A program made the position numbers and the translations under genes. Shown here in pieces: positions 36,991-47,929 of a DNA stretch of 64,000 nucleotides. Every line of letters starts with the position of its first letter. Positions within the stretch are counted from its first letter, which is position 1. The notes under the pieces were generated by a model, which was given only the letters and a program-made list of their open reading frames with translations, did not search any database and was not told the DNA's origin. Source of the stretch: Gnetum montanum (taxonomy: Eukaryota > Streptophyta > Gnetopsida > Gnetales > Gnetaceae); assembly GCA_015680685.1 (NCBI GenBank), contig MNCI01008068.1, positions 154,804 to 218,803 on the forward strand, given 5' to 3'.

Positions 36991-37810
36991 ACTTAAGTAA
37001 CTACAAATTTTGGATTGATTTTCTCATTTTCTCTTTAGTAGTCAATTCATTAAATTTTTTCTCTTACTCCCTATATTTATGTTATTACTGCAAATTTTCT
37101 TTCATATAATTTAGATTATGATCTACAAAGGAATATGATTAAAGGAATTTTAATTGATGATCAAGGCACACATTTATGTAACATGCAATTTGCTAATGTT
37201 TCTTTTTAATGATTGGTAATTCTTTGTAATATATCAATACTTTATTAGCTAGAGTGGAGGAATAGTGCATGTTATCTAGCTTTCATATTAATTAATAAAA
37301 GTTTATTGTTTATTGTAATGAAAATATTATGTGGGTTATTCTTAAACCTTGGAAAATCTTGAAAAATGATTCTTCTATCTTTAAAATTTTAGACATATCT
37401 TTTTTTTTAAAGCCTAATCTAAATATTTTGTAAAATTATGTGGTTGATAAAATTTAAAAGAAGCATGATAAATGGAAAAAGAAAAAACTCATCCTTGCTA
37501 GCCAAGGTTTAGTTATTAAGTAGATATTTTAATCTACTCATGTTTATTACTCTAGTTGGGCTCCTTCAAAAATTTCTTATGATAAAATCGATCGTATTAT
37601 TCATTGATTTCTTTGATCTTCAAAGCAACATAGAAAAGAATTTCTAGAGTTGCTTAGGATATTACTCGTAACAAGAAAGATGGAGCACTAGGACTCATTA
37701 ATTGTTATAACTAAGTTATTTCTCTCTTAATAAAATGGATTGCAAAGTCTATTAATGGAGATGATATGTTGATGTTCCTTTTAATAAACAGACTTATGTA
37801 AGGAAAAACT
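36991..37810 (+). mobile_element. LINE L1, 3' part: end of reverse transcriptase (decayed)
   Basis: Continues the RT of 21950-23824 after element F. At about 37650-37765 it reads ITRNKKDGALGLINCYN..ISLLIKWIAKSINGDD, the conserved C-terminal region of plant LINE RT. Between 37000 and 37600 the sequence is RT-like but heavily decayed. Confidence 0.7.
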
Positions 37811-39440
37811 TAAAACGATGTCAAAACCCCTATATATAAAAAAAAATCTAGAGTACAAAACATAGGAATACTACAGAGAATAAAATCTCCAAATTGATAA
37901 AAAGAAAAGGCCTAACTATTTTGGAGATGTCCTTTTAGGTTTTCATCCATATAATCAATCCTGAAAAATCTTCCCTTTGGGGATAGAAAATCAAATATTC
38001 CATCAAAAAATTAACATTGGGTGGAGGGGAAGGAAGCCCTACCTTATCAATAGAATCAACATGATCAAAAGATATTATCTCCATATCTTGTTTAATAGCT
38101 GAAAACAAATTATTAGTAGTAAAAATATCTTGAACATATTGTTCATTCTAAAGATATGGCTTGTAATTACCAATAGATAGACTTCCTCAATGTTTCTTAT
38201 TATGAAGAACTATTTGAAAACCATTTGAATTAATAATAGGATTATGTAAAACCTAAGGAATATATATCTATTTTTCCTTATTCATTGAACAATTTTTTTA
38301 AATTGATTTCATTGGAACCTCTCTTGAAGATACATTCTACTAAACAACAATAAAAGAAAGAGGTGAACTAACTATTAAAATATTAGCAAAAGAAATCATC
38401 ATAGAATTTGTAGCATTGTAGAAATATCAAGATCTATAACATTTGCAAAAGAAACCTTAGTAGCATTTACAGTAGTTTGTTGCTGACGTGCTCGCCTTTT
38501 CTCGTAGCATAAAAGGACATAAATTAAACATGTAACCTTCTTGATGACAATAGTGACATGACTTTAGAAAATTGTAACAAACAACCTTCTATGTATAATC
38601 AATTATGCCAGCATGCATAAAAATTTCTCACTTAAGGGAATCAAAATTTACTTGAATCATATATCAAATTCTATAAAAACCATTAGTTGTAGCAAGGGTT
38701 TTAGAATGCTTGATTAACCCAATACGAGAGACAATATCACTTTCAACTTTTTCAAAAATTAATAAAAAATTCAACAATTCAACAAAACAAGGAACCTTTC
38801 AAAATTTAGAAGATTATGGATTAAAAAAGGGATTCTAGTTTTGAATGATCAATAAAACATGATAATGATTGCAAACATTGATATCAAGGGCCTTAAAAAC
38901 CATCACTGAATTGACAAATTCTACTAACAAAAATGAGTTTGACAAATAATGAGCATGGACAACATCCAAATCTCAATCTTTCCAAACCAAATTTAAATGA
39001 TTCAAAAAAGCTTAAGGAATGAAGTAAATAATCCAAAATTTACATGAAAACATACCTTCTAGAAATTTCTTGAGTAATAAATTCATATAAATCATTTGGC
39101 AATTCATCGAATGACAAATAAGTGGTGGTTCCACTTGAAGGATCACATACTAAATTTGGTGACATTACATGTAATATCAATGCTAGATCCCTTATTGCCT
39201 TAAATCAATGCTAAAAATCTTACTAGTTAGTGATAGATTAAGGAAAACCTATAAAGAATAATAGTTAGTCTTCTAATAATTTTTTTCACTATCTTCTTTT
39301 TCCTTAGGCCATTTCTATTCTTGACTCTCTAGTTTTTACAAAATTTTGGAAGACATGGTACAAGTTAAGTATTGGAATTACAACCATATTACAATTTTAA
39401 AAAAAATATGCTTCAACAAATTAGTCCATGATGGCTTCCT
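37811..39440 (-). mobile_element. LINE L2 fragment: ORF1 (nucleic-acid-binding protein), minus strand
   Basis: On the minus strand at about 38590-38500 it reads VVCYNFLKSCHYCHQEGYMFNLCP. This is a CCHC zinc knuckle of the kind in plant LINE ORF1, with the His replaced by Tyr. Upstream sequence (39100-38600) is compatible with the DUF4283-type region that precedes it. Broken by stops. Orientation is opposite to L1. Confidence 0.55.
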
Positions 39441-39457
39441 TTTAATAAAAGAGCTTA

Positions 39458-39937
39458 TGTAATCCACATCAACGCATTTATGTGTTGTTCATAACATGCT
39501 TTCTCATTCCTCCATTGGCATTAAGGTGGCCTCCATATCCCATAACATGATCTCCATATCCCATAACATGGCCTCCATATCCAATAATGGATAACACATT
39601 TTTGCGTTGGCATTGGGGTGGCATCCACATCTTGATGGGGTTTTGGATCTCTTATTTTTCAAATTTTTCTCATGGTAACTGATTCCATGGCCTATAAATT
39701 CATTCTTGATGGAAAACAAATGCACCAAGGAATCATAGCAAGATTGCAATTCTAGTCCCTTTCACATATGCTTGGAGGTTGCATACATCATTGTTGTAGA
39801 GTGCTAGTATGAAAGAAGAATCTGAATGCCAAGATTAATCAAAAGCATCAATGGCTAGAGGTCAATTCCATTTGCTTCCACATTCTATACTTTGATTACT
39901 TGTGCAATCTAATTTTCTACATAATTATTTTCTTACA
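39458..39937 (+). repeat. 5' LTR of the copia element
   Basis: 480 bp, TGTAATCC to TCTTACA. Contains three tandem 21-bp units of CTCCATATCCCATAACATGG type at about 39527-39588. Confidence 0.93.
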
Positions 39938-39939
39938 TT

Positions 39940-39951
39940 TGGTATCAGAGC
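39940..39951 (+). other. Primer binding site, initiator tRNA-Met
   Basis: TGGTATCAGAGC, a perfect match to the common plant copia primer site, two bases after the LTR. Confidence 0.95.
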
Positions 39952-40959
39952 ATTAGATCTCTATCTTGATGTGGTTTTTGATGATGGTGTAATCTGGAGA
40001 TAGTGTTGTTTAATATTTCTTCACATAGCTGGATTTTGTGATTTATGCATGCATCGTGATTTCTCGGAATCTAGTGAAGGTTCTTCAATAAGGGTTAACT
40101 CGGGTACAAGTTCAACCTCCCTAGGAAACGTTTCCCTTAGTGTGATAGTTACAGTGTTAGTGAAGTTTGTGTGGGATCCAGGCAAAGGGATCGCACCCAC
40201 CAATTTGATATGCGTACATTAAATATACTTGACGAAAGATTCTAGTGCACGTGTCATGGAAACACAAAGTAGTTGTAACCCAAATTTTAAAGGTGCCATT
40301 TTTCCACAGGCATGAAGTTATATGTTTTGATAAAGTCATATATCCATTATGTATTTTTCCTACAATTATATGCATCAAGTCATTCAATATTTTTGATAAA
40401 GTGGTAACAACTGGATATGCATAAAGTTAATCAATATTTTGATAAAATTATATTTATACCATGTTGAATTTGGTAATTTATTGATTTTATGCATATTTTT
40501 GTATATCTATGCATCATTTTCTGCATATGAATTATAATTATTGATCTATATAATATTGTATAATTAGAGAGTAAAGACAACATCTTTAATTATGCAAAAT
40601 TATGTACTAAGAGCTTTTGGATCACATATGGTAGAAAACATTAAAAAATTATGATTAATCATATGTAATATGATAAATTTTATCCCACAGGAATTTTTAT
40701 TGTAGTTAATATGATTAATTAGGATGATATGTTAAATTATTTTTCTTAATTTTCCCACAAGGATTAAGAAAAGGAATATAATTTAATAGTTTCATTGTAA
40801 GGATATATGAATTTTTTTAAATTAAAATTTAGCCCACAAGCAATTTTATGTCATTTGATTCATATTTTTGATGATTTACATTGGTAAACATGTCTTATGG
40901 TATTTTAACCTCAAATTTAGTGACATAAGCATGTTTAATTATGCAGTTGTACAACTTGT

Positions 40960-41735
40960 AAGCTACTCTAATTTTAAATGTGACATTCCTGAATTAAAGG
41001 GTGATAATTATAAGGTGTGGAAGGAGAGAAATCTTCTTCATTTAGGCTGGATGGACATTGATTATGCTATTCGTAAGGATGAACCACTTGTCATTACAAA
41101 AATCAGCCATCAAGATGATATTGGTAATTATGAAAAATGGGTGTGATCTAATAATCAAGATCTCAGCTAGTATGCGTGGTTCACGGGAACAGTATGATAA
41201 TGTGTGTTTTTTGTTAAAGGCAACTAATGAACAATTTGAGTCATCAGACAAAGCATTGGCTAGCATCTTAATAATGAAGTTCTCATCCATGAAGCTCACT
41301 AAAATTCATGGTGTGCATGAGCACATCATGCAAATGAGGGATATAGTGGCTCAACTCAAAACAGTTGAGCTTGAGATGTGAGAATCTTTCCTTGTGCACT
41401 ATATCTTAAACACACTCCCACCATAGTACGAACCCTTTAAGATTTCTTATGTATGAACCCTTTAAGATTTCTTATAACACACATAAGGACAAATGGTCAA
41501 TTAATGAACTAATGACCATGTGTGTGCAAGAAGAAGGGAGACTTGCTATGGAAGAGAAAGAGAGTGTGCATCTGGCTACACAAGGAAAAAATAAAGAACA
41601 AGTCAAAGGCAAGTGGAAGGTCAAATTGCCTACATAAGCTAATATTAAGAAGGAATCTAGATGTTTTTTCTACAAAAAGAAAGGGCACATAAAGAAGGAT
41701 TGTTCTAAATATCAAAAATGGCTTGAAAAGAAAGG
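40960..41735 (+). pseudogene. gag of the copia element, broken
   Basis: Begins in a frame with CDIPELKGDNYKVWKER, the usual start of copia gag, then a frameshift near 41140 moves to the frame of 41058-41381. A stop near 41379 and others follow. The zinc knuckle at about 41660-41705 reads CFFYKKKGHIKKDC: the second Cys of CCHC is Tyr. It would package RNA into particles. Confidence 0.8.
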
Positions 41736-41769
41736 TACTCAACTCTCGCTTGTTTGTTTTGAATCTAAT

Positions 41770-42735
41770 ATGGTTGATGTTGGCCATGACCCATGGTGGA
41801 TTGACTTTGGTTTTACAATCCATGTTACCAATTCCATGCAAAGGGTGCAAAACCTAAGAAAGCTAGTGGGAAGTGATTCATGCATCTATTCAGGCAACAA
41901 GATGTGCTCACATGTGGAGGCAATTGGAACATGTACATTAGTATTAAGTAGTGGTTTTGTTTTAGAGTTGGAAAAGACATTTTATATTCCTATTTTTTCA
42001 AGGAATTTAATTTCTATTTCAAGGCTTGTATCATTGGGATTTTTCTTTAATTTTTTAGATACTATATTCATTCTATACTATAGATCTAAACTTATGGGAA
42101 ATGGTACATTGACATATGGTCTTTTCAACATTAATTTACAAAAAGAAACTTCTTATACTTTTATACATGTTCATGCTAGCATTAAGAGATGTGTTATAAA
42201 TGAAAAATCCTCTATGTTGTGGCATCGTAGATTAGGACATATCTCTATTGAGATAATTAAGAGATTAGTAAATGATGGAGTACTTAGTACTCTAGATTTT
42301 TCTGACTTTGACACTTGTGTGGACTACATAAAGGGAAAGCAAACCAATATGTCAAAGAAAGGTGCCAAGAGGAGTTCAAATATATTAGAGATCATACATA
42401 AAGATATTTGTAGTCCAAATATGAATGCATATGGCCAAAAGTATTTCATTACCTTTATTAATGATTACTCACAATATATGTGTCTCTACCTGCTTCATAA
42501 CAAGAGCGAAGCTTTAGATGTCTTTAAGGTGTTTAAGGCTAAAGTAGAGAAACAATGTGATAAGGAAATAAAGTTAGTGAGATTTGATAGAGGTGGTGAA
42601 TACTATGGTAGATATACTGATGATGGACAAGCACCTAGTCCATTTGCTAAGTTTCTTCAAAAGCATAGAATTGTTGCCCAGTACACTGTGCCTGATTTTC
42701 TAGACCAGAATGGTGTGGCAAAAAGAAGAAACTAA
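41770..42735 (+). pseudogene. Protease and integrase of the copia element
   Basis: A 321-codon open stretch. WWIDFGFTIHVTN (about residue 13-25) is the protease site, where DSGAT is expected but DFGFT is present. SSMLWHRRLGHIS marks the pre-integrase zinc region; its CVDYIKGK has Tyr in place of the last Cys. The integrase core follows: HKDICSP, ITFINDYS and FDRGGEYYG hold the three acidic positions. It stops after GVAKRRN. The altered protease and zinc residues suggest decay of function beyond the stops. Confidence 0.85.
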
Positions 42736-43437
42736 ACATTATTGGACATGATGCAGAGTATGCTTAGCAGCTCCAAGCTTCCTAAGTCCTTGTGAACTAA
42801 AGATCTCAAGATAACAGTGTATATATTAAACTAAGTTCCAACCAAGGCTATCTCAAAGACACCATTTGAATTATGGAAAGGTTGGAAACAGAGTTTGCGA
42901 CATATATGCGTTTGGGAATGCCCATCTAAAGTAATATTCTATAATCCACAAGAAAAGAATCTAGACCCAAGGAACATAAGTGGGAATTTCGTTGGATATG
43001 CTAAATGGTCTAAGGGATACATATTTTATTTCCCATCACATACTACTAGGTTTTTGGAATCAAGGAATTCTAAATTTCTTAGGAATGACTTGATTAGTGG
43101 GAGTAGTAGATCTTGGAACATTATTCCTGAGATAGATTATACAAATGCTCAACCCACTATTTCAAATGATAGACTTATTTTTGTGCACAATATGCTTAGA
43201 GCACAAATGTATAATGAACAACAACCAATCATTCAAGTTCCACAAACTACTGATCAAGAAGTAGTAGATCCAACTAAATAGCAGATACTAGAACCTGTTG
43301 AACATCATGATCCTCAAGAGAACGATGAACTAACATTAAGAAGAACTACTAGAGTAAGACAATCAGTGATTCCTAGTAACTATATGGTATATCTATAGGA
43401 GTCTAACTCTAACATAGGAGCCGAAAATGATCCTGAA

Positions 43438-44220
43438 ATGTTTTCACAAGCCATGAGTTATAAGGAATCTAACTTGTGGTATGATTCCATGAAAGATGAG
43501 ATGACCTCTATGTCATCTAATGGAGTCTGGGATCTCGTCAAGTTGCCTAATGATGTAAAATCCATTGGATGCAAATGGGTCTTCAAGACTAAGAAAGACT
43601 CATTGGACAACATTGAAAGATATAAGGCCAAACTTGTCGCTAAAGGGTTCACTTAGAAAGAGTGAATAGATTACAAGGAGACATTTTCTCCTGTATCTAA
43701 GAAGGACTCCCTTCGTGTTATCATGGAATTGGTTGCTCATTTTAATCTTAAATTACATCAAATGGATGTGAAAATAGCATTCCTTAATGGTGTTCTAGAG
43801 GAAGAGGTTTATGTGAAACAACCTAAAGGATTTTTCTCTAGTGATGGTGAGCAATTGATATGCAAGCTTAAAAAATCTATATATGTATTGAAACAGGCCT
43901 CCCATCAATGGTACTTAAAATTCCATGGTATCATCACTTCATTTGGTTTTAAAGAAAATATCATGGATCAATGTATATACCAAAAGCTCAATGGGAGAAA
44001 AATTTGTTTCCTTGTTCTATATGTGGATGATATCCTTCTTGCAATCAATAATAGTGTATTTCTATACGAGGTGAAACATTTTCTCTCTAAGAATTTCAAC
44101 ATGAAGGATCTGGGTGAGGCATCTTATGTCATTGGCATTCAGATCCATAGGGAAAGATCTAGATGTATTCTGGGATTGTCACAGGAAACCTATATCAATA
44201 AATTTTTACAGAGGTTTTAG
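43438..44220 (+). pseudogene. Reverse transcriptase of the copia element
   Basis: Pieces 43438-43656 and 43723-44220 lie in the same frame with stops between. They carry GCKWVFKTK, RYKAKLVAKGF, LHQMDVKIAFLNG, LKQASHQWYLKF and the active site LYVDDILLA (about 44020-44045). It ends at a TAG after FLQRF and continues in frame into RNase H. Confidence 0.9.
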
Positions 44221-44968
44221 ATGAAAGATTGTTCACTAAGTATAGCACCCATTATGAAGGGTGATAGGTTCAATTTGGACCAGAGCCCTAGGAATGATTT
44301 AGAGAAGAGTCAAATGAGCAACATTCTATATGCTTCAGCTATTGGAAGCCTTATGTATGCTCAGGTCTACACAAGACCAAACATTACATTTGCTGTGGGA
44401 ATGTTGGGCAGATATCAAAGTAATCTAGGTATTGACCACTTGAGGGCTACAAAGAAAGTGATGAGGTACCTTCAAGGTACAAAAGACTACATGCTTATGT
44501 ATAAACGAACTGACTCCTTAGAGGTGACTAGCTACTCCAATTCAGACTTTGTTGGCTATGTTGATTCAAAGAAATCCAAATCTAGTTATGTTTTTATGCT
44601 AGCTAGAAGGGCTATATCCTACAGGAGTGAAAAGCAAATCTTGATTACTACTTCCACAAGGAAAGCAGAGTTTGTTTCTTATTTTGAGGCTACTTCACAT
44701 GGTGTATAGTTAAAGAGTTTCATAACAGGGCTTAGAATTGTGGATTCTATATCTAGGCCATTAAGAATGGTTTGTGATAATTCAGCTTATATCTTTATGG
44801 CTAAGAATAATAAGTGGTAGTCAAAGTAAACACATCGATATAAAGTACTTAGCCATAAGCGAATGCATTAAGGAAAACAAAGTGATCATTGCACATATAA
44901 GGACTAAATTTATGATAGTTGATCTTTTGACAAAAGGAATGCCACGAAGTCATTTAAGGATCATGTAG
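44221..44968 (+). pseudogene. RNase H of the copia element
   Basis: In frame with the RT. TRPNITFAVGMLGRY, RYLQGTKDYMLMY and YSNSDFVGYVDSKKSKSSYVF are the RT connection and RNase H motifs; TSTRKAEFVSYFEA holds the second acidic site. A TAG at 44707 and a frameshift near 44770 separate the last piece, with SKHIDIKYLAI and DLLTKGMP, the usual C terminus. Confidence 0.9.
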
Positions 44969-45270
44969 TTTGGATGGGACTTGGTTCCATAATGTAATTT
45001 TTTGTACATGCAACTTTACAATTTTAATGAAACTCTTATTTAGTTGTGTTATTTTCTCATATGGTTTACGCATATAGTTATTAGAGAAAATACACATATG
45101 GCGGGACTTAGAATGAACATTGGGTTTATTCATAAAGTTAAGTTACCATAAAAGGAATTAAGTTTTGAGAAATAATATATTATAATACATGGAAGATAAT
45201 ACTCACATTGAGAGGAACTATCACCATGATTCATGCATTTATTTCTTGAAATCTAGATTTGATTAAATAT

Positions 45271-45288
45271 GGAGACCAAGTGAAAGAT
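45271..45288 (+). other. Polypurine tract of the copia element
   Basis: GGAGACCAAGTGAAAGA immediately precedes the 3' LTR start at 45289. Confidence 0.75.
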
Positions 45289-45748
45289 TGTAATCCATGT
45301 CAACGTGTTTACATGTTGTTGATAACACACTTCGTCATTTCTGCGTTGGCATTAAGGTGGCCTCCATATCCCATAACATGGCCTCCATATCCCATAATGG
45401 ATAACACATGTTTGTGTTGGCATTGGAGTGACATCCACATCCAAATTGGATTTTGGATCTCTTATTTTTCAAATTTTTCTCATGATAACTAATTCTATGG
45501 CCTATAAATTTGATCTTGATGGAAGAAGAAAGGCATCAAGGAATCATAACAGGATTGCAATTCTGGTCCTTTTCATAGACACTTGGAGGTTGCATACACC
45601 ATCGTTGTAGAGCACTAGTGTAAAAGAAGAATCTGAATGCCAAGATTAATCAAAGGCATCAATGGCTGAAGGTCAGTTCCATTTGTTTCCGCATTCTATA
45701 CTTTGATTACTTATGCAATCCAATTTTCTGCACAATTATTTTCTTATA
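45289..45748 (+). repeat. 3' LTR of the copia element
   Basis: 460 bp. Two copies of the 21-bp CTCCATATCCCATAA unit (about 45358-45399) instead of three, which accounts for the 20-bp length difference from the 5' LTR. Confidence 0.93.
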
Positions 45749-45753
45749 GCTTA

Positions 45754-46030
45754 AACTACTAATTCACCTAAATTGTGTACCACTTGGAGCAAATTGGTAT
45801 CACAACAATAGTTTCCTATCTACATACACACAATAGATGGATTAAGTGAAATAAGCTTTCTAACATCTATGGTTTGAATAAAAAGAGAAAAAAACGTTTT
45901 TGAAAATTTAATTTCTAATCTTGGGAATTTATTTAAATTTAATCATAATTTGCATTAAGTTTTTCTAGGCATTTTTTAGAAGGATGATTGATTTGTTTTT
46001 CCTTCTAATTCTAAATTTGAATATGTGATT
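45754..46030. other. Short unassigned segment between copia element and element B
   Basis: AT-rich, no motif recognised. It is the target sequence that both insertions share and may be decayed LINE DNA. Confidence 0.4.
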
Positions 46031-46035
46031 AGTAC

Positions 46036-46869
46036 TAATGAATTGTGTTTTGCCAGGCTTACGTGATATCGCAGCCTAGGTAATGATATCAAATACATGA
46101 TATTGTGATTCCTGTGTAAGCCTATAAATGCACATTTGGGCACATAGGAATAAGGGGAGTCAGATAGTGTAAGAGTAGAGTCTTTTTGTCAATTTTCAAT
46201 TCATTTCAATTCTTTCCCCAGTGCATGCGCACAGTGTGATGATTGTAATTGTAGGGAACCTTTATTCGAGTGTGATGTACTTGGACACACACATGATCGG
46301 CAATAAAGATCGAGATTACTCCATCATTGTAGAATTAAATTTTTTTAAATTTTTTAATTGTTATTATTATTTATTATTTTCTTAGTTAATATTTCTTTGT
46401 CGTCATTTACTATTCCTGTTGTTCAATGCAGAATGAGTACGACTTAATCACAAACATTGAAGTGTAACTACTTGGTAACCCAGTAGCGTATTTAGGAGTG
46501 CTCAAGTAATGTGCACTTGGTAATCCTAGAAGTTGTACATGAGGTCCAAGATGCACATGAATGATTAAGGACAGATGCTCATCGCACTTAGCCTAGCTTA
46601 GACTTCATTCCCTATTGCTTATTAGTTTAATCAAGATTGTTTTCCATTGTCACTAGGAGTAGCCTAGTGTTGGAAATCATATTATACACCTCATTCTGGA
46701 CTAAACCATATATGATAAGCGAATACTAGTCTAGGTGGGAAGATAGCAAATTGCAATCACCATGTAACTATCTAGATGCCACAACTAGTCCATCTGCAGA
46801 GTTCAACCAAATCGTGCGTGAATGCTTGTATTTGTATGGTTGAGTGTAGAGGTACCTCACCACTCATCA
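46036..46869 (+). repeat. 5' LTR of element B
   Basis: 834 bp, starting TAATGA (decayed TGATGA) and ending TCATCA. U3 has GATATC at 46065-46070 and 46085-46090, GATATT at 46099-46104 and TATAAAT at 46123-46129. Confidence 0.92.
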
Positions 46870-46870
46870 T

Positions 46871-46888
46871 TGGCACCGTTGTCGAGGA
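46871..46888 (+). other. Primer binding site of element B (tRNA-Asp type)
   Basis: TGGCACCGTTGTCGAGGA, one base after the LTR; three differences from the complement of the tRNA-Asp 3' end. Confidence 0.85.
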
Positions 46889-47002
46889 CGGTGCTAGTTA
46901 TTTAGATTAGTTACATCATCTAAGATCGCTGTAATGAAGCCTTGATGATATACCTTTTAGAAAGAAAGTAATTGCAAATAAGTCACACACAAATTCATAA
47001 CA

Positions 47003-47925
47003 ATGTCTCTCTCACAAGACTATGATAACGTAACAACTAGTAAGGCAATTCATTAGAGAACCAACAGATTATATGATGATGAAGATGAAGTTTGGAGTAC
47101 TCAATCTTATGCAAGGGTCTCCTATGTACATAAACGAAGACAACATCATTCCAACTCATAAATTCATAACCTACCTAGTGACGATGAGCCCCTGCTGGCC
47201 ACCAAGAGCCTAATGCATATACAAGAGGCTGTTTGAATATCCCATAGGCATCGTAAGGAAAGTCATCTACCCATGCTTGATTTAAACTTAAGCTCTTTCC
47301 TACGACACTCATCGGTCAAGCAAAAGTATGGTACAGGTCCTTAAAACCAAAATCATTTTGATGTTGGCCGACAATGGTAGAACTCTTTAATGAAAGATAT
47401 CAAACCTATGCGAGAGTGTTAGCCTTGAGGAAACAAATCCAAGAGTGGAAACAAGCGTAACATGAACCCTTGGACATGGCCTTAGAAAGATATTACTCTT
47501 TGTTAAACAAATTCCCAAGCCATGGGTTTTCTAAGGAAAGGCTAATGTACCACATCATGGATGGGCTTCATAATGGAACAAGGGAGACCCTAGGGATGTA
47601 TGCCTAAGGTCAACTATATGAACTACGAATGCACCAATTCCAAGAGCTTATTAAGCAGGTAGCAAAAGAAGAGAGAGAAATAGTTAAATGGGAGAATGTT
47701 GAAAGCCCTCAACAAGACCAAGATCTCAAAATAGCAAGGGTCCATGATCATGAAGAGGAGAAATCAACTCACCTCAAGGAGGTGGAATCATCTTTGCCAA
47801 TACTACAATCACTAGATGAAATTGAGACAAAGATCAATAAGATGACAAAATGGGTACATGAAAAATGTGGAGAATATGCCAACATTACTAGAGGTAGAAC
47901 CATGATGAACCAAAAAATAGGATAG
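47003..47925 (+). pseudogene. gag of element B, broken
   Basis: Starts MSLSQDYDNVTTSKAIH and continues through stops and frameshifts. Conserved capsid blocks: YYSLLNKFPSHGFSKERLMY and IMDGLHNGTRETLGMYA (about 47490-47605), then an open 98-codon piece (47629-47925) rich in Glu, Lys and Gln. A Pro/His-rich tail may run on to about 48730 in broken frames. No zinc knuckle seen. Matches gag of A and F. Confidence 0.7.
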
Positions 47926-47929
47926 AACA

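Larger units (their letters stand above)
39458..45748 (+). mobile_element. Complete Ty1/copia element, 6.3 kb
   Basis: LTRs 39458-39937 and 45289-45748, both starting TGTAATCC. Target duplications GCTTA at 39453-39457 and 45749-45753. Initiator-Met primer site at 39940-39951. The domain order gag, protease, integrase, reverse transcriptase, RNase H is that of copia. The polyprotein is broken by several stops and frameshifts, and LTRs differ at many positions, so it is an old inactive copy. Confidence 0.93.
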
